DNA of 64,000 nucleotides from Gracilaria domingensis. Its lineage: Eukaryota > Rhodophyta > Florideophyceae > Gracilariales > Gracilariaceae. The DNA lies in assembly GCA_022539475.1 (NCBI GenBank), contig VCMS01000016.1:287643-351642 (forward strand). The letters run 5' to 3'. The notes beneath the pieces are model-generated. The model saw only the letters and a list, made by a program, of their open reading frames with translations. It had not been told where the DNA came from and made no database searches. How positions within the stretch are numbered: position 1 is the first letter of the stretch; each line of letters starts with the position of its first letter. Both the position numbers and the translations under genes were made by a program. This document shows positions 1 through 11,700 of the stretch, one piece after another.

Positions 1-792
1 GTCTGTACGCCTGGGCGAATGGTAGACTTACTTGATCGACAAATGGCTGCGCTTGGGAATTGCAATTACCTCATTCTGGACGAAGCTGATAGAATGATTG
101 ATATGGGTTTCGAACCACAGCTAGCTCAAGTGCTTGAATGTATACCAGGAGAAGACAGGCGAACTTTCATGTTCAGTGCCACAATGTCACCGGCTATAGA
201 ACGTTTGGCGAGAAGCTACTTGAAGGACCCCGTGGTAATATCGGTTGGAGAGACTGGAAAAGCGGCGGACAATGTTAATCAAAGAGTAGAATATTTCACC
301 TCAGAGGCTCGACGACGTAGTCGCTTTATTGAGCTTCTGCAAACCTTAGAGGCGCCGATCTTGGTGTTTTCGAATACAAGGAGTGGTTGTGAAATGATCT
401 CTCGGTATGTGGAAGCCAATTCTGTTGTACGTCCGGTCATCATGCACTCTGGGAAATCTCAAGAACAAAGAGAGAAAACGTTGGAGGGTTTCCGTTCGGG
501 TAGATTCGAAGTTCTCATAGCTACCGATGTCGTTGGGAGGGGTATTGACATCAAAGGAGTGAAGCATGTGATCAATTTTGAACTACCTAAAACCATCGAA
601 TCGTATACACATCGAATTGGACGCACTGGGAGAGCTGGTGAAAAGGGAACTGCATGGTCCTTGGCAACAGAGATAGACAAGGATATCTTCCTTCCGCTGA
701 CTTCGTTGCTCAAAAAGAGTGGAGCGAATGTACCACCAGAAATTCTACAGGAAGCAAAAGGTTCCCACGGTTCCAGGGCGATAACTGAGTGA
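1..792 (+). CDS. Prp28/DDX23-like DEAD-box RNA helicase, C-terminal part
   Basis: The gene runs in from the left edge. The open frame already reads at base 1 and gives the motif Ib sequence TPGR, then DEAD in LILDEADRMIDMGFEP, SAT, ATDVVGRGID (motif V) and HRIGRTGRAG (motif VI), so most of helicase domain 1 and all of domain 2 are present. The stretch around AIERLARSYLKDP and the short tail with PPEI are characteristic of Prp28/DDX23. That helicase acts on the U4/U6.U5 tri-snRNP and drives the U1-to-U6 exchange at the 5' splice site. The N-terminal half with the Q motif and P-loop lies outside the window. Family assignment is strong; the Prp28 orthology is likely but not proved by eye. Confidence 0.85.
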   Translation, partial: VCTPGRMVDLLDRQMAALGNCNYLILDEADRMIDMGFEPQLAQVLECIPGEDRRTFMFSATMSPAIERLARSYLKDPVVISVGETGKAADNVNQRVEYFTSEARRRSRFIELLQTLEAPILVFSNTRSGCEMISRYVEANSVVRPVIMHSGKSQEQREKTLEGFRSGRFEVLIATDVVGRGIDIKGVKHVINFELPKTIESYTHRIGRTGRAGEKGTAWSLATEIDKDIFLPLTSLLKKSGANVPPEILQEAKGSHGSRAITE

Positions 793-1203
793 ATCAGAAT
801 TCGGAATCATTCTCATAAACCACTGCTTTGTACGGATACGATAACGGTGGCGCTGTTCATGCCAACTGGTCGTGTTGGGACCGCTGTCATGTTACTGTTC
901 GCTTCATCTTCAGTAGATACACGTTCCAAATGATTAGCAGAAACGGCGTCCCCCCATCGAGGACCTTTGTCCTGTCTAGCTCAATACCAGTTTTTATGTT
1001 CATGTTTCCGATCCTAGAAAACGATGGGAATTAACTCCTCGGCACTACCCCCACGACGGAGGTCTAGTTCGGTTTCAGCAATTGAACAACTTCTCAAACC
1101 TTTCCAGGGATGTTGAGATTGTCCGAGATGTCAGATAGAAGAAAACAAACCTGGCCAAGACTGATGAAAAAATGGCATGCTCAGCCCTATAGTCCCAACA
1201 CTC
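793..1203. other. intergenic, no gene seen
   Basis: This lies between the convergent 3' ends of the helicase and the Rpp14 gene. I see no convincing reading frame, repeat or RNA gene. Confidence 0.5.
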
Positions 1204-1539
1204 TCAGATAGCTTCATCGAAGAGTGCGAAAATAAAGGGTGTTGCTCGTTCTACGACCAGTCGTGTTGCAAAGTCCTTGACATTTCCTTGCATCGTTATG
1301 GCAGCCCATACTTTCTGATAGTGCTGAGCCGGTACCCGAAGAACGTACACACCTTCTTCAGAAATATTAAGATGGGAGAAATCATAAACCAAGGCGGACC
1401 CACCAACCACACCATACATGGTTGTTAAAGCAGACTGGACAGCGTCTTCAACCATCTGCTTCGGCATTGGCTTTACTGTCGGGCACGCCACTTCAGCTCG
1501 TACCTTCAGGTACACGATTTTAGGCCGCAAAGCTTTCAT
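1204..1539 (-). CDS. Rpp14/Pop5-family subunit of RNase P/MRP
   Basis: A small protein of about 111 residues beginning at the first ATG (1539); upstream extension of the frame has only a GTG. It resembles Rpp14: an N-terminal strand IVYLKVRAEV, a middle helix, EGVYVLRVPA, a second helix with VWAAITMQG, and the C-terminal FIFALF that matches the family's hydrophobic end. Rpp14/Pop5 proteins are RNA-binding subunits of ribonuclease P and MRP, which process the 5' leader of tRNA and pre-rRNA in the nucleus. The length fits the family. The call rests on pattern similarity over the whole protein rather than on one diagnostic motif. Confidence 0.65.
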   Translation of the reverse strand: MKALRPKIVYLKVRAEVACPTVKPMPKQMVEDAVQSALTTMYGVVGGSALVYDFSHLNISEEGVYVLRVPAQHYQKVWAAITMQGNVKDFATRLVVERATPFIFALFDEAI

Positions 1540-2292
1540 GGCGCTCACCGGCTGTAGTCGTAATCTTTTACGTTCTCACTTCGATACGAGGAATGACTTT
1601 TTGAGAACTGGCTCTCTCGCTAGTAGAGTCTATAGTATAGATTATACATTACATGATCATACTTCTTGCCAAGAAGCAAAGAAGACCCCAAGAAGCTCTT
1701 GAGGCCAAAGCCTTCTACGTGCACTGTCGTACCTTCGTTCAGGATCGGCACAGCGTGTGGTGTGATCTTCCATTTTGGTCTGATAATCAGACTCTGATTT
1801 ACATTATGCACACGCATGCTAAACGTACAATGCAGAGTTTATGAGAAGAGTCCTCTTTTCAGAGCCAGATTCTGCTCAACCTAAACACAGGTCCGTCTTC
1901 TTGGCCATTGCGATCGATCCATACGTTCTGGGATTGCACTCTGTTCTTGAAGTTCAATCGTTTTCATATCTTCCAACTCAACTCGCCTATCGTTCCAGAG
2001 AACGAAGGCATCACAAGTACTTCAAACAGAGCTATCTCTTCTTTGCTCTTCTCGTTTTTGGGACACAATAGAACTAGGACGCGTCTCAAACATAACACAC
2101 AATCTCAGCTTTTGTTCGAATGCGCAAAGGTGAATCATCGCATTAACACCTAATCAAGAAGGTACTACGAAGGGGAGTTTAATCTCAACTGTTGTTTGAA
2201 AGCGAGATTCTATTTGCTTGTGTACACCCTATCCGTTTTCGCGTGGGCGATATACTTGTTCAATCTACTGAGACCTACCGAATCGACTAAAG
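1540..2292. other. intergenic between divergent genes
   Basis: About 750 bp separate the divergent Rpp14 and RWD genes and should hold both promoters. A 65-codon minus-strand frame (1620-1817) and small plus frames are present but show no family features. Confidence 0.4.
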
Positions 2293-2964
2293 ATGGACCC
2301 TGCAGAAGAACAAGCCGCAGAGCTGGAAGCGCTAGAGGCCATCTTTGCTGGTGAGTTCCGAATTCTACAGCATGCGAACAACAAAACGTGTGCTCGTTTT
2401 GAAATTGAACTTGCTGACGATGTCAGCGAGACTGTGAAGATCAGACTTGTCATAGCACATACTCAAAACTATCCTCAAGAACCGCCCATGCTTGTGCTGC
2501 ATGCTCTTGAAGGTTTATCAACGTCGCGCCGAAAAGAACTGCAATCTCATCTCGAAGCAGCTGCAGCAGACTACGCAGAAGATCACATGGCGTCTGCATT
2601 TTCACTGTGTGAGGTGGCCAAAGAATGGATTGCAACCCATGTTGTCGGCCATGCGCAAGATGACGAGGATGAGCAAAGAGGAAACGATACCAAGTTCGAA
2701 ACTCTGGACGCCACCCAAGAAGACAAGGTGGAAGTAATCTCGAGCAAGGCGATGGGCACGCCTGTTACACTCGAAAGCTTCATGGTTTGGCGTGAAAAAT
2801 TCTTAGAAGAGTTGGAGAGCTCGAAATCTGCAGAACAGGTTCGGAAAGAAACAAATACCAAAATGACTGGGAGAGAGTTTTTTGAGTCCAAAACGGTTGT
2901 TGTCACAGCTGAAAGCGAGAGCTTTTGGGAGAATGAGGCAATGTTTTACGAAGAGAATGCGTAA
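2293..2964 (+). CDS. RWD domain protein, RWDD1/Gir2-like
   Basis: 223 residues. The N-terminal RWD domain (about residues 5-115) starts with EEQAAELEALEAIF and contains the YPQEPP turn typical of RWD folds. It is followed by an acidic linker and a C-terminal segment with FMVWREKFLEELE and KMTGREFFE, which is the arrangement seen in RWDD1/DFRP2 and yeast Gir2. Those proteins bind DRG-family GTPases and, through the RWD domain, Gcn1 at the ribosome. ATG at 2293 lies directly before the domain and there is no upstream alternative in frame. Confidence 0.8.
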   Translation: MDPAEEQAAELEALEAIFAGEFRILQHANNKTCARFEIELADDVSETVKIRLVIAHTQNYPQEPPMLVLHALEGLSTSRRKELQSHLEAAAADYAEDHMASAFSLCEVAKEWIATHVVGHAQDDEDEQRGNDTKFETLDATQEDKVEVISSKAMGTPVTLESFMVWREKFLEELESSKSAEQVRKETNTKMTGREFFESKTVVVTAESESFWENEAMFYEENA

Positions 2965-3898
2965 GCATCATTCCCCAGAGATCACATCGAGCTTGTATAC
3001 ATTTTTATTCGTCCAAGCTTGTTTGGTGTATGACACTAGCGGCAGGCTGTTGCTAGAATATGATTTGCAGCACCTACCGACCTAGTTCTTTTTGGGAGAT
3101 TGCTTCATGAGGATAGCTCCAGGGGGTCATGTGTTCAAAGAATAAGGAAAGTTTTGACGAGAACAGCACTTTGCTGCCTCTCACGTTATAACCGCGAGAA
3201 AGGTCGAGACCATTCTTCCTTCGTATGTACTTACTGAGCATTAACTCAGTTACATGCCAGGTACTTCATGTTGCGCTTTGCTGATCATCATCATGTTTCA
3301 GAACTCCAAGTTTCTTCGAATTTGCCCTGGAATGTTTCAGCCCATAGACTGCCTTTGAAGGTAGAATTAGTATACACAAGCGAAGCATATCTTCGCTAGT
3401 ACCGAGGCATCAAAATTCTCCACCTGCTCTAACGACGACGACTTCTCTGTAGTGCAGTGTAGGAGTGTGTACGTTTGAAGTTGTACATATAGATGTTATC
3501 GAGGGAACAGGAGTTACTCTTGTTTGAGGGAAAGGGCGTGGAATGTTTTGACGAACTACAGATTAAGTGATTTGAAGTTAAGGTGTATTGCGCGTCGTTC
3601 CTCAACGAAGCTTCACGAAGCTCTGCAAATCTTGCTCATGAGTGTGTTCATGTGTTCTTTCCTGGTGATTCATAAGTACACATCAAACCTGGCACCTTTC
3701 TTGGCATTCTTCGATGAATACTCTTTTGCACAGCTTTAACCTCTCGTGTTGTCGGTTTCCTGCGTCCAACCGCAAATTGGCAGAGACGCATGTCATGATA
3801 ACTTTCTATATTCAACAAAGTTGCGACCATGATTCAAAACTGTGTCCTTGAACGAATTTTAAGGCTGCAGCGTGTCGGTTGGTGCTTCGTGTTTTTTC
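2965..3898. other. intergenic, no gene seen
   Basis: Over 900 bp with only short overlapping frames on both strands. Nothing recognisable as an RNA gene or repeat. Confidence 0.4.
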
Positions 3899-4321
3899 AT
3901 GTTTAGACCTGGCCTGCTTTCCGAAAAATGTCCACTCTCGGTTTCCACGCCACCCTCAAGCATTCCGTTAAGGTTTTCCGGCTATGCCGCGAAACTTCCA
4001 AGTGGGTTTTTCAAGAGGGACAACCGAAACAACTGGTGTTCAGCGGACGAGAAAGTATGGCATGGTGCACATTCGATTTCTTTCGCACTCGATAAATCAG
4101 ATTTCGCAGCAACGTTACAACGATCCATATTCGTTGAGGAAGAATGTGACGGGGACAACTGTAAAACGGAACATTTAAAAGGTAAGCTATGAAGTGCTAC
4201 AACTCAAAATCCTTCAGTCTGTCCATGTTCTTCTATAGGAACAGGGGTCTTGATTCAAGATGAATTTCTCCAGCACACACGAACAGGTACCGACATCTCT
4301 CGGAATAACAATACAGCGTAA
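3899..4321 (+). CDS. hypothetical small protein, possible two-exon gene
   Basis: A weak candidate. A frame from ATG 3899 runs to a good donor (g|gtaagc at 4182). A 57-bp intron ending in ttctatag at 4238 would restore the frame and give a stop at 4319-4321, making a 121-residue protein. No family is recognised. The proposed intron is shorter than the firm introns of this window (60, 77 and 88 bp). It could equally be a chance frame. Confidence 0.25.
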
Positions 4322-4866
4322 GATCAATATCTACGTTTAGCGGATGCAGATCCATTCTGACTACCAGAAAGGTAGCATTTGAGACGGAGTGACGAGGTTC
4401 TTCACATCGCTGTTGCGTTCCTGGGGCACTGGGCTTGTGGAAAACGGATTGAAAGGAGCGCAGAAAGAACGCTCATGGATCCGGCCACCATGTTTGTTCC
4501 GTTTCTCCCCAGAGAGATGAATCTAGATTGGGAGCAAGCCATGTATGCATGGTCATCAGCCCCAAAGCAGGCACAGCAGAGGTACTTCAATTCAGCTCCT
4601 TGTTCAAAAATGGCTTGCGTTCATACCATTATCTAGCGAATCCTGTGAAGACCAGCAGCTCTCCGTACGTAGTTGATAATCTGATTTCCAATGAGATATC
4701 GCTGCGAGGTAGTACAAGACCTACGGTTAGAACGTTCTTTACGTACACGCATCTTCTCTGGCCCGCGCAGCAACACCATTGTTCGCATTTCACATTGCTC
4801 TCAGTATAGCTATTGGCTCTTTTGAGCTTCTTCCTTCGCACAGTTTTAGAATCTCAAAACCTCTAC
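4322..4866. other. intergenic upstream of the coiled-coil gene
   Basis: No supported gene. The region should include the promoter and 5' leader of the gene starting at 4867. Confidence 0.35.
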
Positions 4867-6528
4867 ATGGCATACTACAAGCCTTCTTTCGTCAATCTCT
4901 CCGCCCGCTTTGGAGGCGAATCCCAGCGGAACATGGCTGCCGGAAACAAGAAGGAGAGTCCTGGCACCAAAGAGTTGGAACAAGTTCTGTCTTTTTCCAG
5001 AGCCAGCGTCAACGCGGAATTGAACGCTATGGTTCATGATGTTTGGGAGGAAATATTTGGGCATGTCCTTAGATCTCATCCGTTGATTATGGAGCACCTC
5101 TTCTCTGCCGCTAGTTCTAAAGCAGATGACAATCCCGAAGTGAAAGTTGTGAAAGAGGTGTTCAAAAGGGAGATGATCATCGCTCTTGAGGGCATCTATG
5201 AGTCTCGTCTCAGACCGAACAGCAAGGAGAAGAAAACAGAACTTTTCAAAGAGAGGAAGGACTCGCTTGACTCTCATGAGCACAGTCTAAAAGATATGAC
5301 GAGAAAAGCTACGGAAGCCGAGGAGAGTTTACAGATTGTCATCAAAGAGAAGCAGGACTTGAAAAACATCTGCGAGGGATATAAGGAAGAGCAGCAGAAG
5401 GTTACGAAAATGTTGCACGATGCTAGGGAGGAAATTGAGACGCTGAGGGCGAATAACGTTTCACTGGCCAACTCCATGAAGCTGTTAAACACCGAAATAA
5501 AAGACCTTCGAGAGGCGAAGGGCGCTGAAGAAGCAAATGCTCTCCGTTCTCAACATGACGCTGAAATGGCACACCTCATTGCCAAGCAGTCCGTTTTACA
5601 GGCAAAACTATTGGACAAGCAGCTAAGAGAAGCTGAGAGCTCCTCAAATATAGTGCACAAGCGGGTGGAAGAGCTTCAGAACGTTCAGAACGAGATGAGA
5701 CGTGTCCTCTTCACCCGTTCACGCCCTTCTGGATCGCACGTTGCGGGAGCGCAAAATGACTCGCCGGTGTACAGGAACGCTAGACCACACGGTCAACTGG
5801 GGATGGCTCAGGCCCGTCGAAAGCAAAGACTCGATGCAGGTGAGACGAAAGGAAAAACCAGAACCGAAAATCACAGGTCTCCGAGGGCACGTGTCAATGT
5901 TGAAGGATCGTCACCGCCGACGACTGCGAATCAATCTCGAAGCAGTGATTCAAGGAACAGAAATGCAAGAGAGGTCCACCAAAGAATGCAGCGCAGGTTT
6001 ACCCGTGGGTGGCGAGTTGGATCAAATGAGGAGCGTAGGGGGGCTGGAGTCCGCGAAGAAAAACGAAGAACCTTCAGCCAGTTTCTAAACCTCGGTCGTG
6101 GGGCTCCTAGCAATGTTAATCGCGAGGCTGCAGTGGATCAGGGCATAGGTAGAATACCGTGGGTGGCAGGGCTGAAACGCCTTCTGTCACCTCGTACCTA
6201 TTATGAAACGAGGAATGTTCGTCGACCTGTAGGTACAGCGCCACATACGCTTGAGGCACTTGGGGAAAACTTGGAGGTACTTCGAGATGTGGTTGATAAC
6301 AAACAGAAGGAAGTAGATCGTTTGCGAGGGGAGCTGCGAGCCGCTACTCTGCAGTCCGATGCACTTGAGCGACGCTTGCGGAAAGAACAGCACAAACGTA
6401 TAGAAATGAAAGTTGACTGTTCTGGAGACACTTGTGCATCGTCAGCGACAGATACTACTAGTTCTGGTGCGCCCGGGAATGGCGAAGGCGTTAAGAGCAA
6501 CAGCGGCGAAGAGGTCAGTCGTCGCTAA
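4867..6528 (+). CDS. coiled-coil protein of unknown function
   Basis: About 553 residues from the first ATG; another in-frame ATG (4933) precedes the sequence AAGNKK and could also be used. The N-terminal 110 residues look globular and helical. They are followed by a long charged heptad-rich coiled coil (nucleotides about 5200-5710, rich in K/E with repeated leucines). A basic, low-complexity arginine-rich middle comes next (about 5710-6110), and then a second short coiled coil (about 6240-6410) and a Ser/Thr/Gly tail. The layout suggests a structural or scaffold protein. No enzyme motif is visible and I do not recognise the family. An AATAAA-like signal follows the stop at about 6554. Confidence 0.65.
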   Translation: MAYYKPSFVNLSARFGGESQRNMAAGNKKESPGTKELEQVLSFSRASVNAELNAMVHDVWEEIFGHVLRSHPLIMEHLFSAASSKADDNPEVKVVKEVFKREMIIALEGIYESRLRPNSKEKKTELFKERKDSLDSHEHSLKDMTRKATEAEESLQIVIKEKQDLKNICEGYKEEQQKVTKMLHDAREEIETLRANNVSLANSMKLLNTEIKDLREAKGAEEANALRSQHDAEMAHLIAKQSVLQAKLLDKQLREAESSSNIVHKRVEELQNVQNEMRRVLFTRSRPSGSHVAGAQNDSPVYRNARPHGQLGMAQARRKQRLDAGETKGKTRTENHRSPRARVNVEGSSPPTTANQSRSSDSRNRNAREVHQRMQRRFTRGWRVGSNEERRGAGVREEKRRTFSQFLNLGRGAPSNVNREAAVDQGIGRIPWVAGLKRLLSPRTYYETRNVRRPVGTAPHTLEALGENLEVLRDVVDNKQKEVDRLRGELRAATLQSDALERRLRKEQHKRIEMKVDCSGDTCASSATDTTSSGAPGNGEGVKSNSGEEVSRR

Positions 6529-7359
6529 TCTCGTCGAGTTTTTCAAGCGTTGCAATAAAAAGGTGTTGTCGTCGCCAACCTTGAGAGTAACTCAGTTTCC
6601 CTACGGAGATACTCTCCGCGCTTGGCATTTCGATTCTCAACTTCTTTGCAAGGTTGGCTGTGTCTCACTGCACTCCTTTCTCCAACTCTTCTTCAAAGGG
6701 AATGATTAAAAGAGTTTTCAGACGTTACTTCCGCCACAGGAAGCCACGGTTCTTAGATTTGCATAAGCTTCGGAGTTTGACAATTTATGTGCGGGAGGCT
6801 TGATAAACTTGGGAGTACCATCTTTGTCAGTGTCTGCACAAACTGGATTTCAAACTTCGTGTTCAATTACGAGCAGCAACAGGCAGGGCTCTAAAGATTT
6901 ATCTGCTTTCTCCTCAAGTTACATGGAAAACCAAGAGGCTCAAGTAGTGCTTCAGGAGCCATGGGATTCACCAGCCGATGTATTGATAACAAGTAAACAG
7001 TTCATCCCTTCATTAGTAGCATCATCTTTTCATCAATGCTGCTCTCCTCTAGATGATCCTCCCCAAACCCTCGTAAAACTTGTACACCTGACAGTATATG
7101 AACTTGGCGTTGGCAATCTCATACTCCGCAAGGTCGAGGACTTTATTAAGCCATGGCCATAATCCAAATAACAGAAGTCTTCATCTCCCGGGGCCACGCG
7201 CAGTGAAGTAGCACACATCATCATTATCGTGGTGATGGTTCCTGCCAACAAGCACAATAGTACACCTGCGTCAAATCAATCGGGCCACGGTGCCTCGAGG
7301 GATCATCACTTTCGAGATGTATCTAGAAAATGCGTCCCAGTATCGTTGGGTTCATCAGT
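6529..7359. other. intergenic, no gene seen
   Basis: A 120-codon plus-strand frame (6800-7162) is present, but it has no domain and no convincing start context. Nothing else is seen. Confidence 0.4.
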
Positions 7360-7467
7360 CTACCACTCTAGTGTGGCCTTTCTGATGAGGGAGCGCTTCT
7401 TTGAAGATCGCTCTGCATTTAGTTCTCGTTAAGCTAGTGCGCCCACAAAAGAGAGAGAGAGAGAGTC
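7360..7467 (+). mobile_element. short 3' end of a non-LTR retrotransposon with GA tail
   Basis: About 108 bp encode the peptide VAFLMRERFFEDRSAFSSR and a stop, followed by gcgcccacaaaagagagaga. The same C-terminal peptide, stop, cccata/caaaag motif and GA microsatellite recur at 22.2, 22.7, 24.9 and 25.1 kb in this window. It is a heavily 5'-truncated LINE copy, about 160 bp upstream of the next gene. Confidence 0.65.
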
Positions 7468-7625
7468 TATGCGACTTGCGTTTGACTTACCCGGTATTAT
7501 TGCTGCTGCGAAGGTACTGAATAACAGTGAAATGATAAAGATTTTTCTTCAGCCCAATACCCTCGTTGTGACCAGGTCACAAGGCTGCGGACGCGTTTCT
7601 TCGAGAAGGTCTAAAGGCTTAAGAC

Positions 7626-8459
7626 ATGGCAGAAACTTGGGAAGACTGTGTAGCCCTTCTTCGAGCAGGAGCATCTCCATCGGAAGTCTTGCCGAAGCTT
7701 AGAGAGCTCATGAACTCTGAGCTCCTTCCCCAATCCGCTCAGGCCGAGGTTCCGAGGAGTTCGGAAAACTCCCAGTCTTCATCGATTTGCTTTTACAGAG
7801 TAAATGACGTACTTCTGCAATTGCCTTACGCACAACCACCACCGACCCTCTGGCAAGAACTATCCAACTACTCTGATGAACACTTTTTTGATAGTGAAAC
7901 AGTCATAGATCTTCTTCAAGAATTCTCTCCGATATTTGTTGGACCACCCGAAGAAGAAATTCGTGAAATGTTGCATGACCTTGCCCTTACAAGCCCATCA
8001 AACGAGAGATGCGACGGCTCGGAGAATAGTTCAAAAGAAGGTGAAACAGACGACCAGAATGAAAGAGTTGCAACTGTCTTGCAAAACCTTCTCTTGGGAC
8101 AGAAAGATATTGACGATGGCGAGGAATATATCATACCGATGCTTTCCGAAGCAGAGTGGACTTGGGCTTTGAATAATGTTAACTTTGATAGAGCTGGAAA
8201 GGATACTGTTTCTCGTCTTGTTGGCTATGTGAATCAAAGGTCCTTCAGCAGGGTAATTCTACATTCAATTGTCCCCGTTCTTGCCGATGAAATCGAAAGG
8301 GAAGACTTCCTTGAACTTGTGAGTACGATAGCTTCGTCTGCCGAAGTTTATTCGATGCCGCACAATGAACTGTTGGATCTAATGAATGTGTATCGTGGCA
8401 TAGAATCAAAGGGAGCCCTTGCACAGCTAGAAATTCTCTGCTGCGGGGAAGTACAGTGA
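7626..8459 (+). CDS. hypothetical helical protein
   Basis: 277 residues, acidic, predicted largely alpha-helical, with a low-complexity acidic and serine-rich stretch in the middle (about residues 130-150). There is no signal peptide, membrane segment or catalytic motif. The frame is long, single-exon and clean, and it is followed within 290 bp by the convergent RING gene. I do not recognise the family. Confidence 0.6.
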   Translation: MAETWEDCVALLRAGASPSEVLPKLRELMNSELLPQSAQAEVPRSSENSQSSSICFYRVNDVLLQLPYAQPPPTLWQELSNYSDEHFFDSETVIDLLQEFSPIFVGPPEEEIREMLHDLALTSPSNERCDGSENSSKEGETDDQNERVATVLQNLLLGQKDIDDGEEYIIPMLSEAEWTWALNNVNFDRAGKDTVSRLVGYVNQRSFSRVILHSIVPVLADEIEREDFLELVSTIASSAEVYSMPHNELLDLMNVYRGIESKGALAQLEILCCGEVQ

Positions 8460-8747
8460 TTGATCCGAATACAGACGCATCATACACGGCCATTCGCCGT
8501 CGACGAAGAAAGAAATCGAGATTAAAGCGCTCGTAGTTCCAACAAGCTCTTAACTCCAGAACGCGTAGAAACGGAAACGTACCAAACAGAAATGTCGTTC
8601 AGCCGTTGGACTTTTGCCCTTATCCTTCAATATGTATTACGAAAGAACCCTGCACTGTGTTTCCAAGCCGCGTACGGGTTCTCTTCTCAAGAGGTTCTGT
8701 AAAGGCATTCTCTAGCCTTGAAAAATGCCACTCTATTACGGTTCGCC

Positions 8748-11700
8748 CTAATGAACCACCATACTCGCAACATTTGTAATATCTGATCGACAAACAGGGC
8801 AAATCTTGTCCGTGTTTTCTCTCGCAAGGTACTCCAAGATGCATGCTTCACAGAAGCGATGACTACACGGAATTGTCAAGCAATCGGGAGGGTTATCCAT
8901 ACATATACAACACTCCTTATCACGCTCAGCATTTAGTTCCGATGAATTCGGTCCTGGGGTTCTACCATCCCTTTCATCCTTTAGAAGATCTTCAATAACC
9001 TTTTGGTAGTGAGGGGTTTCGGAAGTCCGGATTTCCGATCTCCTCCCAAACGAAGTCTGTGTTGTAGAGGATCTGCTGCGAGAATGTTTAGTGCGACTCC
9101 CCGGACGTCGGCTTGCGCTCTTATCGTTTCGCTGTCTATCCCTAGACGCAGATGGTCGTCCTCTCGAAACCGGTATGAACTCTTCATCATTCGTCAAGGC
9201 GATAACTGGATCGGACTGGGAACCCGCTCTCATTTCAAAACCTGTACCAAATTCTGAGCAAAGAGAGTTCAACGTCCCAAAAGCTGTTGTAATGTAGTTC
9301 GCAGAATCTTGAATGTTCCATCTAGTTAGATCAAGGTTGTCGACAATGTCTGAAGATCGCGCTTCACCACCAAAAAGGGAAAGGATGCGTCGAACTTCTG
9401 ACAATAGAATCTCCGGTGACGGTCCATTCTTGGATCTGTGCCACGATCCTCCGTCCCCGGAGTGTAAACCCTCCCCAGAGTTAGGTGCCTCTGATTTCTC
9501 TTGTCCCCCTCCAGGAGTCGAAAGCGTTGTAGACTTTTCCTTTAAGAGCGCACCGTACCTGCTGCCAGGGACAAAAGCCCCTTCGTCCTCTTCCGATGAT
9601 GACGCTAAATCGATTTGAGGAGATACAGCCGGTTTTGGCACAGACTCTTTTCGTTTTCCTTTCGCCTTGCTTTTCGGTGAAGGCTCATCATTCCACTTCC
9701 CGCGTTTGTTGTCTTCTAATGACGCCAGCAAACGCTCCTGTTCGCGTATCTTCTGCAGTATTTTACCACGGTTCTTCCTCTTCTTAGACCACATGTTCAT
9801 TGCGCGCCGGTAGAGGTCTATTGAGGCCACGACATGTGATTTCTGAGCCGAGCTAGGGTCTTTTGCTCTCTCCCTGTGTGCGTCGCCTTCGAGAAGAATA
9901 GCAAGGTACAATAAACTTTTTCGTTGCTCGGAGTCAAACGAATGATTTTCACTGCGCTCTTTTTGTTCTTGAGCGAGAGACTGTACTTTGTGGAGGTCAC
10001 GGATGCAAGCATCCCACTTGCTCATCCGAAATCTCATATCCGCTCGTCTAAAGTACAACCGCATCTTCCTGGGGAAAGCTTCAATAGATCTGGTGACTAA
10101 TAATACACCCCTTTCCAAGTCTGCATCTTTTCTTGAGGTGGACATCTTCTCAAGTTCTCGACACCTTTGCCTGTATAGGACGTCTTCCAAATGCCTAACC
10201 TCAGCCACTTCCCCTATAATGGAATTCAGATTCGAAGGCATTGAAGTCGAACGAACACGAAGAACATTCCTGGCAAAATGCAACATAACTTCCCTTATAT
10301 TGCCAGCGAGGGTGTGGTACACCCACTCTTCTTCCTTAGCCAAATGCCCTGCCAAAACCCAATTGCTCCAGTTCTCAGTGGCCGTGCCGTTATGACTCAT
10401 AAGTTTTGCCACCTTGTCGACCGCACCCAAATCTGTCGAATCTGTTGAAGAACTTGGCATTTTTGGTACAAGCCCAGAGACCCCAACAAATTGGGGAGAG
10501 CGAGAAATTCCTTTCCATTCTTGATACTTGATGCAATGGATAACATTTAACGTTTCAAGAAACATGTCAAACAATGTAGAGATCGCCAGAAGGTCAGTTC
10601 CCGTCTTCATATTCTTCAATAGCGCGTCGCAAAATGGCTTCTGAATGCTGTTGACAAATCCTATTTTGTTATGCTGCCAGCAAACTTCGTTTTGTAACAA
10701 AATCAGAAATGCAACGCCATGTAGAAGTATGCCGTGTTCATTAGCGAGTTCATACCCACTACCATAATAACCACTAGGGATCCATTCGAATAAAGCCAGG
10801 AAGTTTTTATCATCTACACGATCATCGTTGTGAACGTTCACAAAATATTCTTGCGCATCTGCAACCTTCCGAGACTTAAAACGAAGCTTCCACATTCGAC
10901 GAGCAAAGCATGGTCTGCAGCTACGGTCACAGCCTTTATTCTTCTTCTTACCTCCTTGAGATTGCAATCGAGTATGAGCCCCAAAGTAACGAGTAAAGTC
11001 CAGAGTACCAGTCGACTGAAAAGAACTTCCGAAAATTTCTGTTGTGCATCTAGATAGAAATGTGTCGTTTCCTGGCGGCAAAGCTTTGCTTGCTTCCTCT
11101 AGCAAATCCGTGTCTCGCTGCTTTCGAATACGGGAAAAGTCTAGCTCAGAAACTGGCTCCTCGTTATCGGAGTCACACACCGTACGGCTCTTTCCAGGTT
11201 GAATCGCAGTCCATTGGTTCTTTGACACGAAGCTTTTGAGCTCCGCTACCAGTTTGTAGTACTCCGCATCATTTTCAGTTTTTGTTTCACCTAGATTACT
11301 AGTTAACCCATTGGAGGACTGAGCAGAGCGTAGGGCATCTACAGCTTCGTTCATGACCAAGAGGTTCTTGAACTTGCGCATGGATGGTTTGGATTTTCCC
11401 AAGGTTCTATTCTGAGGTGATTCAGATCTGGACGAACCGCTTCTTTTCCCTCCTCTCCTCGACCGAGAAGGCGAAGAGGATCCCAGTGATGTCTTCCTCC
11501 GAGTCTCCGAATACTGTTCTAGTTTGAAAGGATTGACTGCCATAAAGCCGACTTCATCGTTCACAGATTCTTTCTCTTTTACAGATGGGAAATTTTTGTC
11601 GTCATCGGACGTGGCCACTAAATCCGGGAGATCATCCGCGTCCACTAAATCCGGGAGTTCCTCCGTGTCAACCAAATCTGGGAGTTCCTCTGTGTCCACC

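Noticed and set aside
1620..1817. 65-codon minus-strand frame upstream of Rpp14 as a small conserved gene
   Set aside because: Some protein-like character but no recognisable family, and it lies in the promoter gap of two divergent genes.
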